Virus record (IMG/VR): IMGVR_UViG_3300027743_000098
Span: 1 to 21,119 of that record
Source: a virus
Length of the DNA: 21,119 bases
Strand: one strand, 5' to 3'
In this document: one piece after another, positions 1-6,458 of the stretch
How the letters are laid out: each line of letters starts with the position of its first letter
Position numbering within the stretch: position 1 is the first letter of the stretch
Made by a program: the position numbers and the translations under genes
The notes under the pieces: generated by a model
What the model was told of the DNA's origin: nothing
Databases searched by the model: none
What the model saw: only the letters and a program-made list of their open reading frames with translations

Positions 1-1
1 C

Positions 2-364
2 CGGACGCTGGCCGAGCAGCGCTATGGCAGGGCCACGCCGGTACCAGAGCCAACGCCGAGCCGCTCACTGCGGGTCGAGGCGGGGCTGGCGGCACTCGAG
101 GAGGCCGAACGCGAGCGGGAGGCCCTGCGTGGCGCGCTGGCGCAGGCCGAGACTGACCTGCGCGGGGTGCGGGCCGAGCTCGATATGGTCAATCTGGCGC
201 ATACCCGGGTGCTGGGGGAGATGGATCGCTACCAGCGCGACCGCGACGAGGCGGTGACGAAACTGGCTGCCGTCGAGGCAATCTACGACGCGGTGCTGGT
301 GATCATGCAAAGGCATCGGGGCGCCATCCAGAAGGATGACGCCCCGAACCCAGAGGATTACTAG
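2..364 (+). CDS. Coiled-coil protein, 3' end of a gene that starts before the window
   Basis: An open frame runs from base 2 without a stop to TAG at 362-364, so only the last 120 residues are visible and the start lies upstream. After a short Pro/Arg-rich stretch, residues from about 25 to 105 form a long charged amphipathic helix with heptad-like spacing (LAALEEAERERE, LRGVRAELDMV, DRYQRDRDEAVTKL), followed by an acidic tail ending NPEDY. This pattern predicts a coiled coil and says nothing specific about function. The gene converges on the leftward small-gene cluster with only 3 bases between stop codons. A GTG at 167 could start a 65-residue product, but the same coding pattern continues upstream, so a longer gene is preferred. 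No family recognised. Confidence 0.6.
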   Translation, partial: RTLAEQRYGRATPVPEPTPSRSLRVEAGLAALEEAEREREALRGALAQAETDLRGVRAELDMVNLAHTRVLGEMDRYQRDRDEAVTKLAAVEAIYDAVLVIMQRHRGAIQKDDAPNPEDY

Positions 365-367
365 GGG

Positions 368-580
368 CTACCAGCGCTTAACCTCGAGGTCGTAGCGGTT
401 ATCCGTTTGGACGAGCCGCATGTCGTACGGGACGTGGAGGGCGAGGTTGCCCTCTGCGTCGATGCAGGCGTCGACGAAGTCACGCAGGTCGCGCAGGCTG
501 CGGATCACTCGGCCCTCGATGACGCGCGGGTTGGGGCGTTTGCCGTAGGTCAGAGTGGTCATGTCGGCATGTTCGGTCAT
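368..580 (-). CDS. Small phage protein of unknown function (70 aa)
   Basis: This is the last gene of a three-gene leftward cluster. Its ATG (580-578) overlaps the TGA of the upstream Cys-rich gene as ATGA, and a GGAG ribosome site lies about 8 bases upstream, which fixes the start. The protein is mixed alpha/beta in character, with a central RSLRDLRDFVDACIDAEGNL stretch and a basic C-terminus ending VKRW. I do not recognise a family. Small leftward genes beside a regulator commonly encode early or accessory functions in temperate phages, but nothing in the sequence tells which. Confidence 0.6.
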   Translation of the reverse strand: MTEHADMTTLTYGKRPNPRVIEGRVIRSLRDLRDFVDACIDAEGNLALHVPYDMRLVQTDNRYDLEVKRW

Positions 581-726
581 CGGTCGTTCTCCGCGTCGTC
601 GTTGGCCTGGCAGCAGTCCGCGCAGGCGAAGGTTTCAATTTCGAGGTATGTGACCCGCCACAGCTGCGGCTTGTCCTCGCCGCAACAGTCACATTCGCCG
701 CGCAGGAAGGTGGGGGTGGCATTCAT
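577..726 (-). CDS. Small Cys-rich putative zinc-binding protein (49 aa)
   Basis: The 49-residue protein has Cys pairs in ECDCCGED and FACADCCQ, the usual spacing of a four-cysteine zinc ribbon or knuckle (CxxC, about 20 residues, CxxC). The Cys positions are seen directly; zinc binding is inferred from them. The ATG at 726-724 is preceded by a GGAG ribosome site about 9 bases upstream. Longer readings of the same frame to 1017 would run through the next gene and the promoter region and are rejected. The stop overlaps the start of the following leftward gene as ATGA, implying translational coupling. Small CxxC proteins of this type occur widely in phage early regions, with varied roles. Confidence 0.65.
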   Translation of the reverse strand: MNATPTFLRGECDCCGEDKPQLWRVTYLEIETFACADCCQANDDAENDR

Positions 727-749
727 GGTGGTTGCTCCGTTGGTTGGGG

Positions 750-977
750 TTAGCGGGTCAGCAGGGCAGTGGCAGCGGTCGCTGCGGCATCCTTGGTCGG
801 GTACACGCCGCAGTGGCTGATGATGGTGCCAGCCGAGTTGCGCAGGCGAACGTGCCAGCCGTGTTGCCATTCGTTGTGGGCGTTGTAAGCGGCGGTCAGT
901 TCCAGCGTCGCGTAGTTCCGTGCGGTGCTGCCGGGCTCGACCCGCCAGTAAGTGCGCTTCTGTTTGATGATCTGCAT
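750..977 (-). CDS. Small phage protein of unknown function (75 aa), first leftward gene
   Basis: This is the first gene downstream of the leftward promoter at 1005-1033. Its ATG at 977-975 follows a GGAG ribosome site at good spacing (GGAGCACGAAA then ATG). The 75 residues include two aromatic stretches (KRTYWRVEPG and NEWQHGWHVRLRN) and a helical Ala/Thr-rich end (TKDAAATAATALL), compatible with a small beta-sheet plus helix fold. I do not recognise it. A 23-base gap with its own ribosome site separates it from the Cys-rich gene, so the three leftward genes look like one transcript. Confidence 0.6.
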   Translation of the reverse strand: MQIIKQKRTYWRVEPGSTARNYATLELTAAYNAHNEWQHGWHVRLRNSAGTIISHCGVYPTKDAAATAATALLTR

Positions 978-1004
978 TTTCGTGCTCCGTTGTTCTCGAC
1001 ACCA

Positions 1005-1033
1005 GTAGTATTGCCAATTTGGCAGGGTGTCAA
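1005..1033 (-). promoter_or_regulatory. Leftward sigma70-type promoter
   Basis: Read on the minus strand there is a perfect -35 TTGACA (1033-1028), a 17-base spacer and a -10 TACTAC (1010-1005). The predicted transcript would begin near 998 and reach the first leftward ATG at 977 after a short leader. The spacer contains the palindrome at 1012-1024, so a bound repressor would block this promoter. The boxes are seen; activity is inference. Confidence 0.6.
1012..1024. promoter_or_regulatory. Candidate operator, perfect 6-1-6 palindrome TGCCAATTTGGCA
   Basis: TGCCAA and TTGGCA are perfect inverted arms around one central base, lying between the -35 and -10 of the leftward promoter. A TGCCA half-site recurs at 1069-1073 over the -10 of the rightward promoter. 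The obvious candidate ligand is the HTH protein encoded at 1084, which would then repress the leftward genes and perhaps itself. Placement is observed; the protein-site pairing is inferred. Confidence 0.5.
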
Positions 1034-1049
1034 CAACAATCCTGACAGA

Positions 1050-1077
1050 TTGACAATATTTTTTCAGGTGCCATATT
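1050..1077 (+). promoter_or_regulatory. Rightward promoter for the HTH gene, possibly giving a leaderless message
   Basis: TTGACA at 1050-1055 and CATATT at 1072-1077 are separated by 16 bases. The expected start of transcription, about 7 bases past the -10, falls at or next to the ATG at 1084, and no Shine-Dalgarno sequence precedes that ATG. A leaderless message is known for some phage repressors, for example lambda cI from PRM. The two divergent -35 boxes lie 16 bases apart. Confidence 0.5.
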
Positions 1078-1083
1078 CCCGTG

Positions 1084-1341
1084 ATGGATCAGGACAATCG
1101 CGCTATGTCGCCGCGGGAGTTCGAGCGCGTGCTCGAGGCCCTGGGGCTTTCCAAGGCGGCCGCGGGCCGCTGGCTCGGGATCTCCGAGCGTACCGTGCAT
1201 CGTTACGCGGATGGGGATGCGCAGGTGCCGGTCTCGACCGTGTTCCTGCTGCGCCTGATGGTGGAGCAGGGGCGCTTGCCGAAGGTGCCGCGGCGCCCGC
1301 GACCCGTGGTAGCCGACCACCTAACACCCCCTACGGCTTGA
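1084..1341 (+). CDS. Small helix-turn-helix DNA-binding regulator (85 aa)
   Basis: Residues 10-60 carry a Cro/CI-like helix-turn-helix: EFERVLEALGLSK is the first helix, AAAGRWLGI the second and SERTVHRYADG the probable recognition helix, followed by VPVSTVFLLRLMV. The C-terminus is short and basic (PRRPRPVV), with no dimerisation or protease domain, so it is more Cro-sized than CI-sized. The ATG at 1084 was chosen over the adjacent GTG at 1081 because the promoter places the transcript start about there. It lies divergent to the leftward genes with a palindrome between, which suggests it controls them. Because it sits just upstream of the packaging genes, an alternative role as a packaging-region DNA-binding protein cannot be excluded. 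Confidence 0.7.
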   Translation: MDQDNRAMSPREFERVLEALGLSKAAAGRWLGISERTVHRYADGDAQVPVSTVFLLRLMVEQGRLPKVPRRPRPVVADHLTPPTA

Positions 1342-1397
1342 CTATTTCGCACTGATTGACGCATGGTCTTGCGCCGGGTCGCGGGACGTCAACGCCA

Positions 1398-1595
1398 ATG
1401 TCACATTTGCGGGTGGTCCCGATCACGGACCACGAGACGGCACGCACGCGCGCCAACCTCTTATCCGACATGGCGCTGCTGGCCATCAAAATCGCCGACG
1501 AACTGCACGCCATCGATCAGCGCCTGCGTAAGCTGCTTGCTGACATCGAGCGGCTGAAAGAGGAGGGGAGGGGTTGCCTCCAGTCAAGTGACTGA
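1398..1595 (+). CDS. Small helical protein of unknown function (65 aa)
   Basis: The ATG at 1398 gives a 65-residue protein whose second half is a charged amphipathic helix (ADELHAIDQRLRKLLADIE), likely coiled coil. A TTG at 1356 would add 14 residues (MTHGLAPGRG...) but has no ribosome site and no helical character, so the ATG is preferred with modest confidence. Its TGA (1593-1595) overlaps the GTG start of the next gene at 1588, suggesting translational coupling to the packaging genes. No family recognised. Confidence 0.5.
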   Translation: MSHLRVVPITDHETARTRANLLSDMALLAIKIADELHAIDQRLRKLLADIERLKEEGRGCLQSSD

Positions 1596-1839
1596 ACCAA
1601 AACGGCATGTCGATTTAAAATCACTTGCGCGAGCTTATACCGAAAGTGCGGTTAGACGCATCGAGGGGCTCGCAGAGAAAGCGCAAAGCGAGGGTGTGCG
1701 CCTGGAGGCTAATAAGATTTTGCTCGATCGCGGTTGGGGCAAACCAGCGAGCACCACTGAAGTAACCGGCAAGGATGGTCAGACGATCGAGATAATCGTT
1801 CGGCATATCGAAGAAGGGGCAAAAGCGCCGAAGCGATGA
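1588..1839 (+). CDS. Probable terminase small subunit-like protein (83 aa)
   Basis: The GTG start at 1588 follows a purine-rich GGAGGGGAGGGG stretch at 1562-1573. The protein contains LARAYTESAVRRIEGLAEKA and ANKILLDRGWGKP, a pattern familiar from small proteins encoded just before phage large terminases; the ILLDRGWGKP element is the main clue. It ends 4 bases into the large terminase gene (ATGA overlap at 1836). By position and size it is the best candidate for the DNA-recognition partner of the terminase, although no classical HTH is evident. Its codons (TTA, AAA, TCA, AGA, AAT) are AT-richer than those of its neighbours, which may mark separate acquisition. Confidence 0.5.
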   Translation: MTEPKRHVDLKSLARAYTESAVRRIEGLAEKAQSEGVRLEANKILLDRGWGKPASTTEVTGKDGQTIEIIVRHIEEGAKAPKR

Positions 1840-3206
1840 AGACATACCTGCCACACGATGGCTGGACGCCGCGGGTGCATCAAATGCCGTTGTGGCGATA
1901 TTTACGCGCCGGCGGCAAGCGCGCGGTTGCGGTGTGGCACCGACGCGCCGGCAAGGATGACGTGTGTCTGCACCACACCTGCATCGCGGCGATGGAGCGC
2001 GTCGCCAACTACGGCCACGTGCTACCCGAGTTCTTGCAGGGGCGCAGGGCGATCTGGACCGCGGTCAATCCACACAGCGGCAAGCGGCGCATCGACGAGG
2101 CGTTCCCGCACGAGCTGCGCGCGAGCACCAACGACACAACGATGTCGATCCGTTTTATCAACGGCAGTACCTGGGCGGTGCTCGGCTCGGACACTTACGA
2201 CAGCTCGCTGGTCGGCTCGAGCTATGCGGGATTAGTGTTCTCCGAGTATGCACTCTCTAATCCCAGCGTCTGGGGTTATACCCGGCCGATGCTCGAGGAG
2301 AACGATGGCTGGGCGATATTTATTACGACCCCGCGTGGTCGTAATCACGCCTACGATATGTTTAATCATGCGGCTAAAACCCCGTCATGGTTCTGCGAAC
2401 TATTAACCGCCAAGGACACTGATACGCTGAGCGACGAGACGCTGGCCGAGACGCTCAGCGAGATGCAGGCGCTTTACGGTTCTGATCAAGGTATGGCGAG
2501 TTATCGCCAGGAGCTGTTCTGTGACTGGGCCGCGGCGGTGCTCGGCTCGTTCTACGCCGGCGAGATGCGCAGCGTGCGCGACGAGGAGCGCATCGTCGAG
2601 ATCGAGCCCCCGAAGGGCACGCCAGTCTCACGCAGCTGGGATCTCGGGGTAGGTCACAACACCAGCATCTGGTTCTTCTGCACGGTGGGCGCACAATTGT
2701 ACGTGCTCGACCACTACATGGCCTCGGGCGTCGGCTTCGAGCACTATCGCGACCACATCGAGAAGGTCTACGCCGAGCGCGGCTGGACCCACGGCGTCGA
2801 CTGGGTGCCCCACGACGCGCAGGTGAAGGAGATGGGCACGGGGCGCACGCGCGTCGAGACGATGCGCTCGCTCGGGCTCAACCCGCAGCTGGTGCCCGAT
2901 GCCTCGCTCGAGGACGGCCGCAACGCGGTGCGCCACACGCTGCCTTACTGCGTCTTTCACCCGCGCTGCACGATCGGCGATTTGAACGGCGTTAGTGCTC
3001 TTGAGCAGTACCGGCGCGAGTGGAATGACGAGATGAAGGCTTTCAAGAAGAGCCATGTCGACGACTGGACCACCGACCCCGCAGATAGCTTCCGTTACCT
3101 GTCGCTGGCCTGGCGCCGCCCGCCGGCCAGGATCATCGAGGTGCCCAAGCCGCGCGGCTTCACTATTCCACCGCCGCGCGATGACCGCCGAGGCATGAGG
3201 CTCTAA
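1836..3206 (+). CDS. terL: Phage terminase large subunit (ATPase and nuclease, 456 aa)
   Basis: This is the packaging motor that cuts concatemeric DNA and pumps it through the portal. The N-terminal ATPase shows a Walker A-type HRRAGKDD at residues 35-42, a Walker B GLVFSEYA at 132-139 with Glu137 as likely catalytic base, and a coupling motif TTPRGRNH at 164-171. The RNase H-fold nuclease shows three acidic positions: Asp269 in SWDLGVGHNT, Asp327 in WVPHDA and Asp417 in TDPADSFRY. Length is normal and all expected motifs are present. The gene overlaps the preceding small gene as ATGA and its TAA overlaps the portal ATG by one base. Part of the coding sequence near 2220-2420 is AT-richer than the rest. 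Confidence 0.95.
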   Translation: MKTYLPHDGWTPRVHQMPLWRYLRAGGKRAVAVWHRRAGKDDVCLHHTCIAAMERVANYGHVLPEFLQGRRAIWTAVNPHSGKRRIDEAFPHELRASTNDTTMSIRFINGSTWAVLGSDTYDSSLVGSSYAGLVFSEYALSNPSVWGYTRPMLEENDGWAIFITTPRGRNHAYDMFNHAAKTPSWFCELLTAKDTDTLSDETLAETLSEMQALYGSDQGMASYRQELFCDWAAAVLGSFYAGEMRSVRDEERIVEIEPPKGTPVSRSWDLGVGHNTSIWFFCTVGAQLYVLDHYMASGVGFEHYRDHIEKVYAERGWTHGVDWVPHDAQVKEMGTGRTRVETMRSLGLNPQLVPDASLEDGRNAVRHTLPYCVFHPRCTIGDLNGVSALEQYRREWNDEMKAFKKSHVDDWTTDPADSFRYLSLAWRRPPARIIEVPKPRGFTIPPPRDDRRGMRL

Positions 3207-5515
3207 TGGCCGAAGACACCGATCGCGTCGACGACGACACCCGGCACGACGATCTCGAGTACAACCCCTCGATCGAGCCGAAGTCCGCGAAGGCGTGGAT
3301 CAACCTGCTCGAGGAGAGCGAGAAGGCGTTCGAGGACTGGAACGATCGCTGCGACAACATCGACAAGCGCTACGCCAACAACGAGCGGCTTGCCGGCATG
3401 AGCCGCGACCGCGAGTTCCAGATGTTCTGGGCCAACATGGAGGTGTTGAAACCTTCCGTTTACGCCAAGGCGCCGGTTCCGGTGGTGGTGCCGAAGTTCA
3501 AGGACCAGCGCCCGCTGCAACTGGCTGCCTCCGAGCTGATGGAGCGCTGCTGCGTGGTCTCGTTCGACATCGCGCGCATCAACGAGTTGATGCTGCTGGT
3601 GCGTGACGACGTCGTGCTCTACGGCCGCGGCGTTGCCTGGGTGCGCTACGAGGATGGCGACAAGGACAGCTACTACGAATACGAAAAGGTATGCGTCGAC
3701 CACAAGAACCGGCGCGACTTTCTGCACGGCCTGGCGCGCAATTGGCGCGAGGTGCCGTGGGTGGCGGCGGCGAGCTATTTGACGCGCGAGCAGGCGCGCG
3801 ATCGCTTTCGGAAGTATTCCGGCTACGCCTACCAGGAGGCCGAGTACAAGGTCGATCGCGAGGCCGAGCAGATCGGAGGCACCGACAATCGCGAGCGCGC
3901 CAAGTTCTGGGAGATCTGGCACAAGGAGACGCGCCGCGTGGTGTGGGTGGCGCAGGGCGTCGAGGACATCCTCGACGAGGACGAGCCGCACTTGCAGCTC
4001 GAGGGCTTCTTCCCCTGTCCCAAGCCGGCCTATGCGACGGTGCAGCCAGGCTCGCTGATCCCGGTGCCGGAGGTGCTGCAGTATCGCGACCAGCTCGACG
4101 AGGTGAACGACCTTACTGGGCGCATTCACGCGCTGTCGCAGGCACTCACCGCAAAAGGTTTTTACCCGGCGGGCGGCGGCGAGCTCGCCGAGGCGATCGA
4201 GACCGCAATCAAGATGAATACGCCCGGCGTGGTGATGGTCCCGATCAGCAACTGGGCGGCATTCGGCGGCTCGAAAGAGACCATCATCTGGCTGCCGATC
4301 GCCGAGATCGCCACCACCATCACTCAGCTGGTGACGATCCGAAAGCAGGTGATTGATGACATTTATCAAATCACGGGGCTATCCGACATCATGCGCGGCG
4401 CGACGGATGCGCGCGAGACGCTGGGTGCGCAGCAGCTCAAGACGCAATTCGGGTCGACGCGCATTCGCGACAAGCAACAAGAGCTTGTGCGCATCGCCAA
4501 GGATCTGGTCGGGATAACCAGCGAGATCATTACCGAAGTCTTCGACGAGGAGACCATGATCGCGATGAGCCAGACGCAATTGCCGACCAAGGCAATGCAG
4601 GAAAAGCAAATCCGCGACATCCAGCAGCAAATGCTGATGCAGCGCCAGCAGATCCAGCAGGCGTTGCAAAAAGCCCAGGCCATGCAGATCCCGCCTGAGA
4701 AAATCCAGCAGACCGAGCAGGAGGCGCAGCGCGCACTCGACGCCGGACAGAACGCGATTAATTCGATCGTCAACAAGCCGAACACCGAGCAGGTATTCCG
4801 GTTTCTCAAGGACAACCGCGCCAAGTCGTTCAGTCTCGACATCGAGACCGACTCGACCATCATGATTGACGAGAACGGCGAGAAGGAGCGCCGCGGCGAG
4901 TTCATCCAGGTGCTGACCCCGATGCTGCAGCAGATCGGCCAGATGGTTACCGCCACGCCGGAGAGCGCGGAGTTCTGTGGCGAGTTGCTCAAGTTCGCGA
5001 CGGCGCCGTTCCGCGCCGGGCGTTCGCTCACCGGCGCGATCGATCAGTTGATCGAGTTGATGAAGGCCGAGAACGGCAAGCAGAAGGGCGACGATCCGGT
5101 CACGGCGCAGAACAAGACCGCGCTGCAAATCGAACAGATGAAGGACGCGACCAACAAGGAGAAGAACGCGGCCGAAGCGCAGCTCAAGGCGCAGGAAATG
5201 CAAATGCGCGACCAGCACGAGAAGGCCAAGATCGCGAGCGCCGAGAAGATCAAACTGGCCGAGTTGCAGGCGCGCCAGCGCGACGACGCCGGCAAGGCGC
5301 AGCAGGCCAACCTGAAACTGGTGCATGACCGCGAGAGCCATCAACAGGACATGATCGCAGCCGCGGCCAAGCAGCAGCACGACGCGCAGCAGGCGAGCAT
5401 GAAGATGGCGGCGCTGCAGGCCAAGCAGGCGGCGGACAGTGCCCGCGCCAACGATCAGCGCGCGACGCAGCAACTTAAGGCGCAGCAGACGGCTGCGAAG
5501 GGCTTCCCGCCATGA
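3206..5515 (+). CDS. Portal protein with long helical C-terminal extension (769 aa)
   Basis: The portal forms the dodecameric DNA gate at one capsid vertex and docks the terminase and tail. The call rests on position directly after terL, a size in the range of the P22 portal, and a body with typical portal features: an aromatic/charged N-terminal region (WNDRCDNIDKRY), VLKPSVYAKAPVPVVVPKF near residue 90, and DQLDEVNDLTGRIHALSQAL near residue 300. A Gln/Ala/Lys-rich helical insertion spans about residues 460-520. A second and longer one, rich in KAQ, QQ and KMAALQAKQ repeats, fills roughly residues 625-769 and resembles the helical barrel of P22-type portals. The gene ends in an ATGA overlap with the next gene. 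Confidence 0.85.
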   Translation: MAEDTDRVDDDTRHDDLEYNPSIEPKSAKAWINLLEESEKAFEDWNDRCDNIDKRYANNERLAGMSRDREFQMFWANMEVLKPSVYAKAPVPVVVPKFKDQRPLQLAASELMERCCVVSFDIARINELMLLVRDDVVLYGRGVAWVRYEDGDKDSYYEYEKVCVDHKNRRDFLHGLARNWREVPWVAAASYLTREQARDRFRKYSGYAYQEAEYKVDREAEQIGGTDNRERAKFWEIWHKETRRVVWVAQGVEDILDEDEPHLQLEGFFPCPKPAYATVQPGSLIPVPEVLQYRDQLDEVNDLTGRIHALSQALTAKGFYPAGGGELAEAIETAIKMNTPGVVMVPISNWAAFGGSKETIIWLPIAEIATTITQLVTIRKQVIDDIYQITGLSDIMRGATDARETLGAQQLKTQFGSTRIRDKQQELVRIAKDLVGITSEIITEVFDEETMIAMSQTQLPTKAMQEKQIRDIQQQMLMQRQQIQQALQKAQAMQIPPEKIQQTEQEAQRALDAGQNAINSIVNKPNTEQVFRFLKDNRAKSFSLDIETDSTIMIDENGEKERRGEFIQVLTPMLQQIGQMVTATPESAEFCGELLKFATAPFRAGRSLTGAIDQLIELMKAENGKQKGDDPVTAQNKTALQIEQMKDATNKEKNAAEAQLKAQEMQMRDQHEKAKIASAEKIKLAELQARQRDDAGKAQQANLKLVHDRESHQQDMIAAAAKQQHDAQQASMKMAALQAKQAADSARANDQRATQQLKAQQTAAKGFPP

Positions 5516-5808
5516 TGAATAGCCGGGACGCAATTGCTGCTGTTCTGGCGCAGCGGCGCGGCGCGCCGCTTGAGCCGGGTATTCGCGCGACGCCTTGGTA
5601 TGCCGAGTACATGCAGAAGTATGGCGAGGCCCCGGATCTGAACACGCCAGACTACGACTACCGTGCCGCGTGGGCGGCAGGTGCGCGCCCGACCGTGCGC
5701 GATCCGGTCGATCAACTGTTGCATTGGCCGAGCCTGTTCAAAGGCCCGAACCACCCGAACCGCTTTGTTGACGGGATCGACACCATAACCGGCGAGAAGC
5801 GGCCATGA
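5512..5808 (+). CDS. Small conserved phage virion-region protein (98 aa)
   Basis: The start overlaps the portal stop as ATGATGA, so either the ATG at 5512 or 5515 could be used. The N-terminus carries RDAIAAVLAQRRGAPL, a short amphipathic helix echoed in three other proteins of this window. The second half reads TPDYDYRAAWAAG and later HWPSLFKGPNHPNRF, a YDYR...HWP...GPNHP pattern that I associate with small proteins of unknown function in phage structural modules. Function is unassigned; coupling to the portal gene suggests a virion or assembly role. Confidence 0.75.
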   Translation: MMNSRDAIAAVLAQRRGAPLEPGIRATPWYAEYMQKYGEAPDLNTPDYDYRAAWAAGARPTVRDPVDQLLHWPSLFKGPNHPNRFVDGIDTITGEKRP

Positions 5809-6095
5809 TGCAGAGCACCGATCGCGATATGCTGACCCACGCGCTGTTGCGGCAGCAACGGGGCCAGCCGCTCGGCTCGCCGTTCGCACCGGCGCCGGTG
5901 CCGCAACGGGCGCCGCTGGTGGCGGGTAATCCGACGCCACCGATCGCCGCGCCGATCCCGCAGTACGGCTTCGAGACGGGTTATCGTGCCGCTGCCGGAC
6001 CAGCGGCGGCCGGTACCGGCAAGGAAGACAGGCTCAAGCAGTTGCTGCAGATGGTAATGGGCGTGCCGGGTTCGGCCGGGAGCGGCGCGCCATGA
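5805..6095 (+). CDS. Pro/Ala-rich small phage protein (96 aa)
   Basis: It starts inside the stop of the preceding gene (ATGATG at 5805) and ends in an ATGA overlap with the 33-residue gene at 6092. The N-terminus has RDMLTHALLRQQRGQPL, matching the amphipathic motif of its neighbour. The middle is a Pro/Ala linker (FAPAPVPQRAPL, PPIAAPIPQYGF) and the end is a short helix DRLKQLLQMVMG. It is probably mostly disordered with helical ends. No family recognised. Confidence 0.7.
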   Translation: MMQSTDRDMLTHALLRQQRGQPLGSPFAPAPVPQRAPLVAGNPTPPIAAPIPQYGFETGYRAAAGPAAAGTGKEDRLKQLLQMVMGVPGSAGSGAP

Positions 6096-6193
6096 CCCCT
6101 GAGCAGCGCCAGTACGCGACCGGCGCAATCGTGATCATCGGTGTAATCGCGGTGCTGGCGATCATGTGGTTTACCTTCGGGGCGAACCGATGA
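6092..6193 (+). CDS. Single-TM microprotein (33 aa)
   Basis: The ATG at 6092 overlaps the previous TGA as ATGA, and the TGA at 6191-6193 overlaps the next ATG at 6190 in the same way. The product is a short polar N-terminus (MTPEQRQYAT), one uninterrupted hydrophobic segment (residues 11-30, GAIVIIGVIAVLAIMWFTFG) and a three-residue ANR end. Overlapping starts on both sides and a clean membrane helix argue for a real gene. It could be a membrane-active virion peptide, a holin-like protein or an accessory inner-membrane protein; the sequence does not decide. Confidence 0.6.
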   Translation: MTPEQRQYATGAIVIIGVIAVLAIMWFTFGANR

Positions 6194-6369
6194 GCCAGCG
6201 CAACACCAAGCCGCCGTGGCTAAAGAAGGGGTGGATAAAGCTCCTCGATGAGCAGGAGCAGAAGTTCGTCGCCTGGTTCAAGGGTGAATACGGGCGTGAG
6301 CCGAACTACCAGGATGTGGAGGAGCGCTGGGATGATTTCGAGCGGCAACTGAGTAAGGGCGACCGATGA
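6190..6369 (+). CDS. Small charged soluble protein (59 aa)
   Basis: The ATG at 6190 overlaps the upstream TGA, so it is preferred over the GTG at 6166, which would begin inside the 33-residue gene. The product is basic at its N-terminus (KPPWLKKGWIKLL) and then helical and acidic (DEQEQKFVAWFKGEYGREP, DVEERWDDFERQL). It lies between two genes for tiny membrane proteins and overlaps both, which suggests the three may act together. No family recognised. Confidence 0.65.
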   Translation: MSQRNTKPPWLKKGWIKLLDEQEQKFVAWFKGEYGREPNYQDVEERWDDFERQLSKGDR

Positions 6370-6458
6370 ACCAGCGCACCACAGTGCTCGTCCTGGTCGC
6401 GATCGCCGTCGGCGCCGCGATCGTCGCGCTGATGATGCAGCCGCAGGGGGCGCACTGA
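6366..6458 (+). CDS. Single-TM microprotein (30 aa)
   Basis: The ATG at 6366 overlaps the preceding stop as ATGA, and the TGA at 6456-6458 overlaps the next ATG as TGATG. After a four-residue polar start (MNQR), residues 5-24 form one hydrophobic helix (TTVLVLVAIAVGAAIVALMM), followed by a short PQGAH tail. It mirrors the 33-residue protein 170 bases upstream in size and layout but not in sequence. Function unknown. Confidence 0.55.
   Translation: MNQRTTVLVLVAIAVGAAIVALMMQPQGAH

Noticed and set aside
407-820. 137-codon plus-strand frame across the leftward genes
   Set aside because: The opposite strand has three genes with GGAG ribosome sites, one ATGA overlap and a CxxC protein; this frame has none of these.
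3203-4369. 388-codon open frame on the minus strand within the portal gene
   Set aside because: It is the antisense shadow of a clear portal gene in GC-rich DNA; its product is low-complexity Leu/Val/Arg/His and it has no promoter or family.
4379-5533. 384-codon minus-strand frame opposite the portal C-terminus
   Set aside because: It is a mirror of the Gln/Ala/Lys-rich helix, giving a Leu/Arg-rich product without recognisable domains.
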